From Mariannaea sp. PMI_226 (lineage: Eukaryota > Ascomycota > Sordariomycetes > Hypocreales > Nectriaceae): 64,000 nt of DNA. Shown in pieces: positions 12,346-22,335 of this stretch. Under the pieces are notes generated by a model. The model was given only the letters and a program-made list of their open reading frames with translations. It searched no databases and had not been told where the DNA came from. The stretch spans positions 992,001 through 1,056,000 of the forward strand of contig JANFOG010000009.1 in the NCBI GenBank assembly GCA_024336345.1, given 5' to 3'. Position 1 is the stretch's first letter. Each line of letters begins with the position of its first letter. Both the position numbers and the translations under genes were made by a program.

Positions 12346-12793
12346 CTCGTTAACATGCCCCATTTGTGCATTGGTGGGGGGACTCGAGGGACCCGTCATG
12401 ATCATGACAAGCTACCTGCTCTCTGCACTGTACATGGATGCAACATGGGAACACAGTTAGCCAGGCAGACGAATGACTTTACAGTGGGTAGGAAAGCAAT
12501 ACTGTGCACTCGATGCTAAGGTACAGAAGCTAACTAGCAGAGTGTATTGCGCGTGTACTGCTCAGCGAGTGATTCCAAACTGCTACCAAGTTGCATCTTC
12601 AATTACCTTCATCTACCAAACTCATCATTGAATTCGACAAGTAACTTGAGTTACAAAACAAAAGAATACCTTTTACTTTTATTACTTTCGTCGTTGTTAT
12701 TTACTTGACCTCGGCAAGTTCAATTCATTGTGGCCTGGCTTGCAAGGATGGCTGATGACACAACACCTTGTCGCTCGTTTGCTGCGTCGTCGC

Positions 12794-12801
12794 TGACGTC
12801 A
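12794..12801. promoter_or_regulatory. CRE/ATF palindrome TGACGTCA
   Basis: Second perfect CRE, about 274 bases upstream of the ATG at 13075, a good distance for a promoter element. Suggests stress control through an Atf1-like bZIP factor. Confidence 0.5.
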
Positions 12802-13074
12802 AGTGTGCATCCATCTTGGAAGTCCGTTTCCCGGTTTTCAGGTGCAACTTTGTTTGTCGCGTTGATGATACCAAGAACCTTGCTTGTAATTATTTTTTTT
12901 TCTCAAACTACTTTATAGCCTAGCTTATCCTCAAATAATTCTCCAAATACATCCTGTCATCTGTTTTACCTATCATAAATCGACATAGCAGCGCAGCTGC
13001 TCTACAGGGCACAAGCACACCTTTTCCCCCAGCAAATATACGATATATCGCCAGCATAAAACCAAAGAAAAAAA

Positions 13075-13512
13075 ATGTCGTCCTCTCCAGAACCAAACGA
13101 GCCAAAGAAGGGCACTATCCTCGCCCGCAACAAAGAAGGGACCACGGAGGCATCCGCGATCCTGTGGCGCTTCCTCTGCGACGACAAGCCCTACAAGAAC
13201 CTAAGCAAGTACATCACCAAGGACGCTGTCCTGGCCGAACCCGATCGCAAAGTATATAGCAACAAGTCGGAGCCCTCGCTGCAGGAGTACCTCGAGGATG
13301 GGTACGAACCGTGGACGGCTTACAAGATCCACGACGAGCCCGACTTTGTCGAGATCGACCTCATGAGCTCGGCCTTGACATATCGCGTGACGACATGGAA
13401 GCTGAAGGGCGGCCAGATGATCGCTACCGAAGGCATGTGCTCAAGCGTCTTTAGACAGAATGCTGGAGGTGATTGGAAGTGCTGTCTTCACCACATGGCC
13501 AAGATCGAATAG
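13075..13512 (+). CDS. NTF2-like (SnoaL/DUF4440-type) protein
   Basis: Single-exon gene, 145 residues. The pattern is a long N-terminal helix (EASAILWRFLCDDKPYKNL), then YITKDAVLAEPDRKVYS and repeated beta strands (FVEIDLMSSALTYRVTTWKL), ending SSVFRQNAGGDWKCCLHHMAKIE, the profile of the NTF2-like cone fold. Members include small enzymes and ligand-binding proteins; without a conserved catalytic Asp/His that I can assign, the role stays open. No signal peptide, so cytosolic. The start is fixed by an A-rich context (aaaaaaATG) and the second codons SSSPEPNEPKK. Two CRE palindromes upstream suggest stress control. Confidence 0.82.
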   Translation: MSSSPEPNEPKKGTILARNKEGTTEASAILWRFLCDDKPYKNLSKYITKDAVLAEPDRKVYSNKSEPSLQEYLEDGYEPWTAYKIHDEPDFVEIDLMSSALTYRVTTWKLKGGQMIATEGMCSSVFRQNAGGDWKCCLHHMAKIE

Positions 13513-16035
13513 GATGGAAGTGTATCCATCAGCTTCTTCTCATTTTAGTTGTTTGGTCTGCGGCGGGCCAAGGAGGGGAGCCCGGGGGGGTCTATTCTAT
13601 TTTTACTAGATCTGGCCTCTGATTTTGGTGATTTTGTAGGAAATAGGTGGCGTTTAATTTGGTATTTTCCCTGGCTCGAAGCAGTCGAAGGGTATTTGAG
13701 AGGTAGAAGGGTATCCTCGCAATAAGCACGGTTTTCTTATCATAGCCGCCAACCTGCAGCTTCAATCCGTGACCAAACTGGGCCCGTCGCCCTTCAAGCT
13801 TCTTTAGTGTCCGTTTGTTACAAAAACCAATCTTACTTTGTCTCGGGATCCGTATTTCTAGCTTTCGGAGCCGCCGTGTGTTTTGTAATATATTTTGTGG
13901 TGTGAAAGCAGTTCTCACTGAGCACGACTTTGCTTCTGAGCTCTCTTGTGACGTGGAACGATTGGTGTAAGATGTCAATGATAAAGACCACAAACACGTT
14001 GTTTTGTTTTGCATCTTGGCATTCACACAGACCTATCAGCCATTCTCCTACCCCCCGTGCAAGGCCCAGTGGCTTGCCATGACCGGTCTCTGGTATGCTA
14101 GACACAGGTCTCGGCTTCTGAACGTGCCATGTTAGAAGTTTTGCTCAAGGCCGCTCCGTCACTTACAGACGCGCGCATATGTAACAGCGTACTTGGGGCC
14201 TTTTCTGCGACACGGCCGTGTGTGGCTCCATGTTTTGCCGTGATCTCTGGCTTGTTCTGGTTCCCTTTGTCGTGCGAATGTGTTGCAAAGGCGGCGATGG
14301 TGAGCTCGGACACGGTGGATTGTAAGACCAAATACGGAGTTCTGATATCACACCTACTCGCCAAGTTCCTTACCTGGGCTTCTTTGTTTTTTATCGTCGC
14401 GAGACGAAGATTATATTGTAGTATTTGGCGCAACCAGTTCCGATTGAATAACCTGGTATCACGTTCCAATGTGTGTTCCTCCCCCTTCTCCTCGGAATAG
14501 CTGCTCTAAATAGCAATTTCGTGTGCGGTGATACCAGAGGAACGACGCATTGCACTTAGAGGAAAGTTCTCAAAGCTGGATAAGATATGGCCAATCCCCA
14601 TAAGGACGCTCTTCGGGAGAGTGATAGAAGATAGCAAGATACATATCTTGGCCTGCATACGAGCTGTAAAAATGAATCAGTACGACAGACTCGGCTGGCG
14701 TCGGTCAGCTTGGCACAGATCTAAGAAGGCCCTTGTGATGCCAATCATTTTCGTCGTATATGATAAATGGCGTTTTGGGCTGGGAGGACAACAAGGTGCC
14801 TCGGGTGTCTGGACAGTAAAAGTATGGAATCAAAGGTTGAATTTGATATAAGAATGCTGACATGTGTGCGTGCTGTGTTGCAAGAGACAGGATGAGGGGC
14901 GGAGAAACAAGACATCGCAATGGTTCCACAAAGGGAATGAGAATCGGGACACAGCAAAAGAACATGATACCGTTGCCGCAATTGGCCTTTTCACTTACCG
15001 ATATATCCGAGTTGTTGTGATTTTTATGAATACCGAGAAATAAATCGAATAGACAGTACGTGAGGGGATGGCGGAACAGTGGACAAGTGGGATGTGCAGT
15101 TGGGGGATGGAGATAGCAGTCTATCAACGCGCGTACCAGACTTGAGGAATTGAGGAAATGCTTGCATACGTTGTTAATAGGCCCTTCCAGGTTATGATAG
15201 ACTGGAGATTATACTATAGATGCGGCCTTCACGTGAAGAAAATATAACATATGATGAGGCTGGTCCTAGCATTAGAGGAAGGGGAGCAAACAGGGTGAAC
15301 ATTGATGTGCGTAAAGTGATAAATGCATAGTGGACGATGGCCGATGGCCATGCATAAAATACCTAACTCGCATTATGCAGTAAAGATTATCTAGAGCAAA
15401 AATATATTTATATACACAATCTGAATCATTGTGTCTCCTAGGCCCGATTACGATCATCCGTTTCCATTCTTCTTCGACGCCACTCTGCGCAGGAGTCAAG
15501 GCCCAAACAACACCGCAGTCACTCTTTTGCATCCCAGTAGACAAGAAACGTCCATTCTTGGCACTTAAATATCGTTCCATATTTCGCTCGGGCCCATTCG
15601 TCAAGCCCGTAACACTGCATTCGGACCGGCCGGGATCCCACTGCCGTGTGCAACGGCGATACCAAACCACTGACGGGCGCCGTTCTTCCGGCATGAGAGA
15701 CATCACATCCCGCAAAGTCGCACACATTCCCTTCTCGGCTACCGGCACCGAATCATGGACCAAAAAAAAAAAGAAGGTTCTCCTTTCTTATCACTGCCCG
15801 GCTGCATTGTCTCTCATCATGGAGTCCCTGTGGCGGGCCAGGGGCAGCTACGTAATCAAGGGTGTAGATCAAGGGAGACGAAGGGGGGTGCCCTGGATGC
15901 TATCCTTTCCCTGAAGATCGAACTGGGTGTCCATCTCTCTTATTATCTAGATCTGGGCCCTTTATCTCTCGGATTAGAGCACTCTTTTAGCTACTCAGTT
16001 GAGAGCTCTCCATTAGTGCATCGACATTGTTCGCG
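13513..16035. other. Intergenic, 2.5 kb
   Basis: No well-supported gene. One minus-strand frame (15272..15763) is listed separately as doubtful. A homopolymer A/T run lies near 15763-15775. Confidence 0.5.
15272..15763 (-). CDS. Doubtful ORF, unknown
   Basis: An open frame whose first ~110 residues have protein-like composition (e.g. LMPEERRPSVVWYRRC, GVEEEWKRMIVIGPRR) but whose start codon is TTG; the first in-frame ATG is at about 15727 (MCATLRD). The last third is low quality. No family recognised, no signal peptide and no clear upstream exon; a T-rich run sits just before it. It may be a relic exon or chance. Confidence 0.18.
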   Translation of the reverse strand: MVHDSVPVAEKGMCATLRDVMSLMPEERRPSVVWYRRCTRQWDPGRSECSVTGLTNGPERNMERYLSAKNGRFLSTGMQKSDCGVVWALTPAQSGVEEEWKRMIVIGPRRHNDSDCVYKYIFALDNLYCIMRVRYFMHGHRPSSTMHLSLYAHQCSPCLLPFL

Positions 16036-17981
16036 ATGCCCACCTTGGACGTTAATGATCTGAACATTGTCCTGGGGGCGCTGGGTACGTGATGCCAAAT
16101 ATTGGGAACGATCGGTAATTGAGATTAAGTAGCTAACAAGGTTGATACAGGCGCCTTTCTCGTCCTCTACGGGCTTGTGTCTATCAAGATCAAGTTGGTC
16201 TGGTATCTGGGAGTTGCGCGTAAGTTACCTTCTATTGATTGAATCCTCACGATACTTGACAGCCGAACTAACACTGGGATAATTACAGTTCCAGCTGTCG
16301 TTATGGGCATCATACTAGGTCCTACTGCGGCGAGGTTTCTAGACAGTTCTCGATGGGGCAGTGCGGTGGAAGGCCAAACTCATGATATCACGCTGGTAAG
16401 CCATACAAAAGAAAAGGGCAGGTTAAGAACAAAAGAAAAAACTAACTCCTCAAGGGCGTAACAAGAGTCATGATTGGTCTTCAACTCGTCATAGCAGGCT
16501 ATCAGCTTCCAGCCCGCTACTTCTGGTTGCGCTGGAAAGAAGTGGCCATGTGTGTGCTCCCCATCATGACCATGATGTGGCTCGCAACAACTCTCTGCGT
16601 GCTGGCCACCACTTCGAACCTGACCCTGCTCCCAGCCTTGGTGATCTCCGCCTGTGTTACATCTACAGATCCCGTCCTCTCGCAAGCCATTGCCAAGGGA
16701 CCTTTCGCGGACATGTTTGTTGCCCGACCACTACGAGAAATTATATCCTGCGAGGCCGGGGCTAATGACGGCTTCGGATTTCCCTTCTTGATGATTGCCG
16801 TTTACATGATGCGGCATGCACATGACCGAAGCGAGGATGGAGATCTATCTACAGAATATGAGATGCTTGGGGCAAACGAGATTGGTCGTGTTGGTGGAGG
16901 TGTCGGGTTGGCTCTCAAGGAATGGTTCCTCGAGACGTGGCTCTATATGATCACCTTGTCCATCTGTTATGGCGCAATCGTAGGATTTGCCGCTTGTAAG
17001 AGCATCCGCTTCTGCTTAGAAAAGTGAAAACCCCCACCTTACATCTTACTGATGCCCCCATCCATACTTGCAAAGCTAACCATACACAGGAAATGGATCG
17101 ACAACGAATCGTACCTCCTCTTCCCCTCAGCCTTAGGCATGTTCCTGCTCGGCACTTGCGGCGCGATTGGTACGGACGACTCCCTCGCTTGTTTCGTGGC
17201 CGGCTGTGCGCTCAATTGGGACGGTCACTACCTCAAGGAATCAGAGCGGAGGCACGACGAAGTTAACTCCAGCTTTATCATGCTGCTCAATTTTGGCGGC
17301 TTCTTCTATATCGGGACAATCATGCCGTGGTCCCAGTTCCACGACCCCGATGGAACCGGTATAACAATCGGCCGGCTTCTTCTCCTGGGTCTTATGGTCC
17401 TGGTCTTCCGTCGAATACCTGCTGTCCTTGCCTCTTACAAGTTGATGAGGCCGGTCTGTGCCAATTACAAGGAGGCGCTTTTCATGGGATACTTTGGGCC
17501 CATCGGAGCTGGCGCCTTGTTCTATGTCGAATACGCGAGGCGACTTTTTCCGGACATTGGCGATGGAGACGCAGAAGAGACACATCTAGTGGAAATAATA
17601 GGTCCAGTAGTGTACTGGCTCGTCTTCTTTTCCATCGTGGTCCACGGCCTATCAATCCCTGCCTTGGACCTCCTCTACCGGTACTTGGGGGTAAAGCCTA
17701 TCCATGACGATGCCATTGAGGTGTGGCGGTGCTCCGTCCGTGAGGCCCTGCCAGCGAACGCAACATCGAGTGGTGGTGATTGCTTTCTTGCTTATAACAG
17801 ATTCAGTCGTCCTATTGAGCCAGTTGAGCTGCCGACTGTTTCCATCAGGCAGCTAGCTGAAGAGACGGGGGTGGTAGAGGTGGTACCAGAGGAGAGTGAG
17901 AAACAGGGGAAACGGGAACGAGTACGAGTGAGAACGCGGTCGATAAGTTCACAATCGTGTGAGCAAGATGGGGGAAGATAG
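16036..17981 (+). CDS. Plasma-membrane Na+(K+)/H+ antiporter, Nha1/Sod2 type
   Basis: Five exons, join(16036..16084,16151..16219,16289..16395,16455..17023,17090..17981), 561 residues. Fungal alkali-metal cation/proton antiporter of the CPA1 family, exporting Na+ (and K+) in exchange for protons. Hydrophobic helices run from about residue 10 to 430. Family marks are LPAVVMGIILGPTAA, the ion-site helix TSTDPVLSQAI, GANDGFGFPF and GTDDSLACFVAGCALNWDG; the acidic residues in the last two correspond to the functional Asp residues of Sod2. The fourth intron needs the donor aa|gtgaaa at 17024 to keep frame; its branch site gctaac lies just before cacag. The cytosolic tail is short (about 100 residues, basic, Ser-rich), closer to S. 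pombe Sod2 (468) than to S. cerevisiae Nha1 (985). Confidence 0.93.
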
Positions 17982-18617
17982 AAATAAAACGGTATGAAAA
18001 TGTCACGATTTGGGTTGGGGCCCTGGAAAGCTTGGTATCACTTCAACGATGTACCAACAAGGCAAGACTCGCTATTCATTCATTTATTCCCTCTTATGTC
18101 AACGCGGGATCGAGTTTGAGAATCCTGGAGCTGTGTAAGGCAGGTGCCAATTGAGACATTGGTGAAGCTTACCTACCTTGGGTAAAGTAGTTTGCTTTTC
18201 TAAGTGTAGGTAGGTGCCCAGGGTAGCTGACCTGCCGTCATACATGTTAGACACGGAGACTCTCCGTCTCCTCAAGTGCTCTAAAAAAAAATGCCTCCAC
18301 CCTCTGAATCACATTTTCGTCTTGCCTGTCTCACCTCACCTGTAGCTCAACAGAACATGATAGACGGGTACTGAATGGTGCAGTCGCCAGTTTAATCAGC
18401 TACGTGCTACCCAGAGGGCTGTAATAAGTAGCAGTGAAGCCCAACTACCGTCCAATTCTCTCCACTTCTCTCAAAAGGTACCCACCAGACTCAGTACTTT
18501 GGAAGAGCCGCCCTCTCAACAATCGGTTCGCAGTTATACTTCATTCAGTCCATTCGTTCCTTCATTAATCAGCTTAGCTGCTCTTGTCTCTTCACTTATT
18601 CGAGAAGAATCAAAATT
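17982..18617. other. Intergenic, 0.6 kb
   Basis: Promoter-length gap between two plus-strand genes. Contains TAGGTAGGT words near 18205-18215. No gene seen. Confidence 0.55.
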
Positions 18618-19439
18618 ATGGCAACAGCAAAGGAACCTTCCGGCGGCAAGCCGAAACGCGACCTGAAGGTCCTCTCCCTCGGCCTCCCGCGCACGGGAAG
18701 CGCCTCTCTGTGCGAAGCCTTGACAATTCTCGGATACAAAGATGTCTACCATGGCCTCAAGGCCATTGGTACCAATGAGGACTGGGTCATTCTAAACAGA
18801 GCAGCGGATGCATCTTTTCCAGTTCTACCAACCTACACTAGCAAGCCATTCACCCGTGACGAGTGGGACGAGGTCTTTGGCCACTGCGAAGGTGTGACGG
18901 ATATTGGGGCCATGTTCGCACCTCAGTTGATTGAAGCATATCCCGACGCCAAGGTAATCCTGGTTGCCCGTGACTATGATAAATGGTTCAAGAGCATCAA
19001 TGAGGGTGTGCTCAGCACGATTTGGAGTGCACCGGCTGAGTTCTCGGTCTCTTACCTCGAACCCATGTTGGGCAGTTTCGCCGGCGTAGCCTCACGCAAG
19101 ATGATATTGGGCTTGTTCCAGGCGCGCAATGCGGATGAATGCCGTGCAAACGCCCGCGAGGCCTACGACCGTCACCACCGCGTTATCCGTGAGATTGTTC
19201 CGCCAGAGCGACTCCTTGAGTACCGCATGGGTGAAGGGTGGGAGCGACTGTGTGAGTTTCTTGGCAAGCCAGTACCAGACGCCGAATTCCCCTGGGTCAA
19301 TGAAGCTGCCGCGTTACAGAAGACGATCAGGGACGGTATTATCGGGAATCTTCTGGCAGTAGTGAAGATGCTAGGCCCCTGGGTTTTTGGAGCTACCCTG
19401 GTAGGAGCTGGGGCGTGGTCACTCGCAAAGAGCCGTTGA
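18618..19439 (+). CDS. Fungal sulfotransferase-family P-loop protein with C-terminal membrane anchor
   Basis: Single exon, 273 residues. Matches the fungal sulfotransferase-like family (Sulfotransfer_4 type). A P-loop-like phosphosulfate-binding segment LGLPRTGSASLCEAL sits at residues 21-35, followed by GYKDVYHG and by VILVARDYDKWFKSI, which corresponds to the 3'-phosphate-binding region. GWERLCEFLGKPVPDAEFPWVN is the usual C-terminal family signature. The end (VVKMLGPWVFGATLVGAGAWSL) is a hydrophobic helix, so the protein is probably tail-anchored. True PAPS-dependent activity is unproven for most members; some may be degenerate NTPases. The ATG is the first in a clear leader. Confidence 0.88.
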   Translation: MATAKEPSGGKPKRDLKVLSLGLPRTGSASLCEALTILGYKDVYHGLKAIGTNEDWVILNRAADASFPVLPTYTSKPFTRDEWDEVFGHCEGVTDIGAMFAPQLIEAYPDAKVILVARDYDKWFKSINEGVLSTIWSAPAEFSVSYLEPMLGSFAGVASRKMILGLFQARNADECRANAREAYDRHHRVIREIVPPERLLEYRMGEGWERLCEFLGKPVPDAEFPWVNEAAALQKTIRDGIIGNLLAVVKMLGPWVFGATLVGAGAWSLAKSR

Positions 19440-20134
19440 TTAAGTGTGAAGACCTGTTCATGAAGCGACTATAGAATGATCATGCGAGAAGTTGTTGGGA
19501 GACCCAAGCACCTGTTTGGGGAGTTAAAATGCGTGCCAGGGACACGGTATTTTTTTTTTACGGCTGAGGATGAAACTTAGCTCGTCATTCTTTTGATACG
19601 CATCATTTCCGCCTTACAATCATGATTTGCGGATGGCAGAAGACTCGTGGAAATTGGGAAGACCCGCTGAGTAGAGTATTCATGACATAACATGACACCA
19701 AGTGAACGTGAGAGAGTGCCGCCGAGAATGTTACAGAGCGAGGCGTGACTGGGAGGTTCCATACATTATCTGCTCCACCCCCAGACTTTCGTTGACCCGG
19801 AGGTTATGTCACATTCACTGTGAGGCTCCAACCGTACAATATGCCAAGCACCAACTGCCGAATCAACGAAAGTAACGAATCGAAGAAGCCCCACAAATTG
19901 TGAGGCGTCTTCCACACCGATGGGAAACGACATATGATATGCACACAGGGTTGTATTCTCACAGGTAGAGCCCTACACGGAACGTAGAATAAGCTCGAGG
20001 AAAGGTAGGCTTGGCATAACATATATATTTATTTCAACCTAAAAAAACCAATGCAACCGAACAAAAATTATTTCCTGAACCCGTAACAGATTGGGCAAAA
20101 AAAGATTCTCATGTGTATTCACATGTGGCGGATC
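19440..20134. other. Intergenic, 0.7 kb
   Basis: 3' region of the sulfotransferase-like gene, up to the tRNA-Asp. No gene seen. Confidence 0.55.
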
Positions 20135-20205
20135 TCTCCCGCCGGGAATTGAACCCGGGTCTCAAGCGTGACAAGCTTGCATACTGACCACTATACTACG
20201 GAAGA
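20135..20205 (-). tRNA. tRNA-Asp (anticodon GTC)
   Basis: Reading the minus strand: 7-bp acceptor stem (TCTTCCG with CGGGAGA, one G-U pair), a D arm, a 5-bp anticodon stem CAAGC/GCTTG enclosing loop TTGTCAC (anticodon GTC), a 4-base variable loop and a T arm CCGGG-TTCAATT-CCCGG. 71 bases, no intron. Confidence 0.93.
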
Positions 20206-20791
20206 TTGCAGGCGTGTGCGCCTGTGTAGGTGGATTGGTTGTTGGAGACTGGCGATCGAATTGAATACTATCAAGGATACGTCCGTCTCCTTGGCACGCG
20301 CCAACGTGTTTTGGCCGATTTCGCCATCTTGAGCTGCTTTCCCATAGGGTAGGTAAGTAGGCGGAGAATCCCTTTCACGCAAGAAGAATGCAACGCTTTT
20401 TAGTTGTCATGCTTTATGACTTGCTATGTAGATGGCTCAATATAGATGAGGGACGCACTATGCATCAGCCGTCGCAAAATTCAGTGATTTAGTTGAATAT
20501 AATCTAGGAGGCTGTTGACAAGTTGTGGGAAAATGAGGAGTGGCTTTGATGTTGACCATGCCCATGTGTTCGGATAATTGGTTGTGGGCCGTACGGCTCA
20601 GGCCGTTTGTATGTAACGATAATTGTAAAACAATAAAATCAAAAGTCAAGCCATGATTGAGTACTCAAGTTAATAAAATATCTGAACCAATTTCAACACT
20701 CCCTCCTTCGGTGTTCCCTTTGAGATGTCCCGGATGATCGGCTCCCTGCCCCTCACTTAGGCCCTAATTTTACGCCTGCTTTTCAACATCT
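20206..20791. other. Intergenic between two tRNA genes
   Basis: AT-rich spacer of about 590 bases. Nothing coding recognised. Confidence 0.55.
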
Positions 20792-20893
20792 GGTGAGATG
20801 GCCGAGTTGGTTATGGCGTCAGGTTAAGGTCACCTTAACAACCTAAGATTCCTGATGGAGCAATCCTCCTGGGTTCGAGTCCCAGTCTCATCA
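20792..20893 (+). tRNA. tRNA-Leu (anticodon AAG), intron-containing
   Basis: Acceptor stem GGTGAGA/TCTCATC, D arm GCCGAGTTGGTTATGGC, anticodon stem TCAGG/CCTGA with anticodon AAG at 20826-20828, long type-II variable arm and T arm with GGGTTCGAGTCCC. About 20 extra bases after position 37 (20830-20849) form the intron. It contains CCTTAA, complementary to TTAAGG at the anticodon, the usual precursor pairing. 102 bases in all. Confidence 0.93.
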
Positions 20894-21640
20894 TGTTCTT
20901 TTTTTTGTTGTTTCGTTCATTGAATTGCCGAGCATTTCCGGTTTCTGGATATGATATTAGCAATTGTTAGCACCGGATTTTTTTTTTCCTTCCCTTGCTT
21001 GTTGCAGGGGCCGTTTTGTTAGTTTGGTTTGAGACAAGCACATCAATCTCAGGGATACTCGGGTCACAGACCATGGGCTCCTTCGCCGAGGCTTAGACTC
21101 TTTGCCCCGTGCAGAGACGAAGCATGAGCCTCCATTGTACAATTTCGAGTAAGTCCTCAAGCTGGCGTGGCACTGAATGTCTTTCACCGCGGTGAACTAC
21201 ACATCGTTATGTCTAGCCGGGAAGTCTTGAGGCAGCAACCACCGTTGATGTAGCACCACACGTCACAATAGACCAACAATATTAAGGAAGAATTATTGTC
21301 TGGGTATCTAAATAATGGTCTGATCAAGGGAGGATATCGACATTGTTCTAGGTATCACCTGGCTCCATGCAACCCCATCCTTCGCATGATTTTAGGATCA
21401 TAGGCTCCATCTATGGTTTCCTTCCCTTTCCTCTCTATCTTTGTCTCCACGCTCCGCAATGCGAGTGAGCAACCGGCGTCCGGACTGCTCTGTCAATAAA
21501 AGAATCCCATTAAACTCCATAAAAAAATTGAAGAAGCAAAAAGAAAAAAGGTGTTCGTCGTGAATGAATATACGTGGCGCTGTTTGGCGAGAGAAGGTGC
21601 GCGCGCGCGAGGCTGAAGTACGAGTGAATTGGGTTTCCGC
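20894..21640. other. Intergenic, 0.75 kb
   Basis: T-rich terminator-like run (tttttttgttg) just after the tRNA-Leu, then the 3' region of the surface-protein gene. No gene seen. Confidence 0.55.
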
Positions 21641-22335
21641 TTAGATCAAGAAGAAACCGAAGGCAGTGGCGCCGAGGGCCAAAGCGACAGCCATGACACC
21701 GGCCTGACCGCTGTGAAGACCAGCGGCAGCATTGCCGTCGTCGCCGCTCTTGGCGGTAGAAGAGGCAGCGTTGGCAGCACTGTTGACAGCTGAGGAAGCG
21801 GCATCGACCTTGGTTGACAACCAGGTCTCGGCACCTTTGACCGCGGTCGAAACATGGGATGCGATGTCGGAAACCTTGGTCTCAACACCATCGATGGCAG
21901 TAGACACATGAGAGGCAGCGTCAGAGAACTTGGTTTCGACACCATCCACGGCGGTGGAGATGTGAGAGACGGCATCGGAAAACTTGGTCTCGGCACCGTC
22001 AAGAGCGGTAGAGACGTGGGAAGCGACGTCAGAGAAGACACTGCCGGCCTTGGAGCCGACGCCGTTGATGAAGGTCGAGGCATCGTCGAAGGCGCTATCG
22101 GCGAGATCCTTGGCTGAGTTGATGATGTCGTCGATGCCGCGGTCGTCTAGAGCTCGGGGGGCCTCGGTGACGTGGGCTGCTCTGGCAGCTACGACCTTGT
22201 TGGCGCTGGTGATGAATATGTTAGTGCCTATGTATGAGAGATCAAAGAGGGGCTCGACGTTGTAAATGAGACATACTTTTGGTTGGCGGCAGCCATGCCG
22301 GCGAGGGCGAGGACGGCGACGTTGGTGAAATGCAT
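21641..22335 (-). CDS. Small GPI-type secreted surface protein with four 18-residue repeats
   Basis: Two exons, complement(join(21641..22205,22277..22335)), 207 residues. Not a known named family. It starts with a short signal peptide (MHFTNVAVLALAGMAAANQ). Residues 79-150 are four tandem 18-residue units of pattern D-x-x-S-H-V-S-T-A-x-D-G-x-E-T-K-x-S, predicted amphipathic helices (18 residues is five helical turns). An Ala/Ser-rich linker and SGDDGNAAAGLHSGQ follow, then a hydrophobic tail (AGVMAVALALGATAFGFFLI), which together look like a GPI-attachment signal. No Cys in the mature protein. Likely on the cell wall or membrane, possibly surface-active. The first intron splits the end of the signal peptide region. 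Confidence 0.82.
21815..22030 (-). repeat. Four 54-bp in-frame tandem repeats
   Basis: Units at 22030-21977, 21976-21923, 21922-21869 and 21868-21815 on the minus strand, each encoding 18 residues. The middle two are closest; the last differs most (KG and ETWLS in place of DG and ETKFS). Divergence at silent sites suggests an old expansion. Confidence 0.88.

Larger units (their letters stand above)
11735..13074. other. Intergenic, 1.3 kb, with TG-rich simple repeat and two CRE palindromes
   Basis: No gene seen. Holds an imperfect TG/GTGT simple repeat at about 12254-12322 and two perfect TGACGTCA palindromes (listed separately). The last 50 bases before the next ATG are A-rich, a normal start context. 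Confidence 0.55.
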
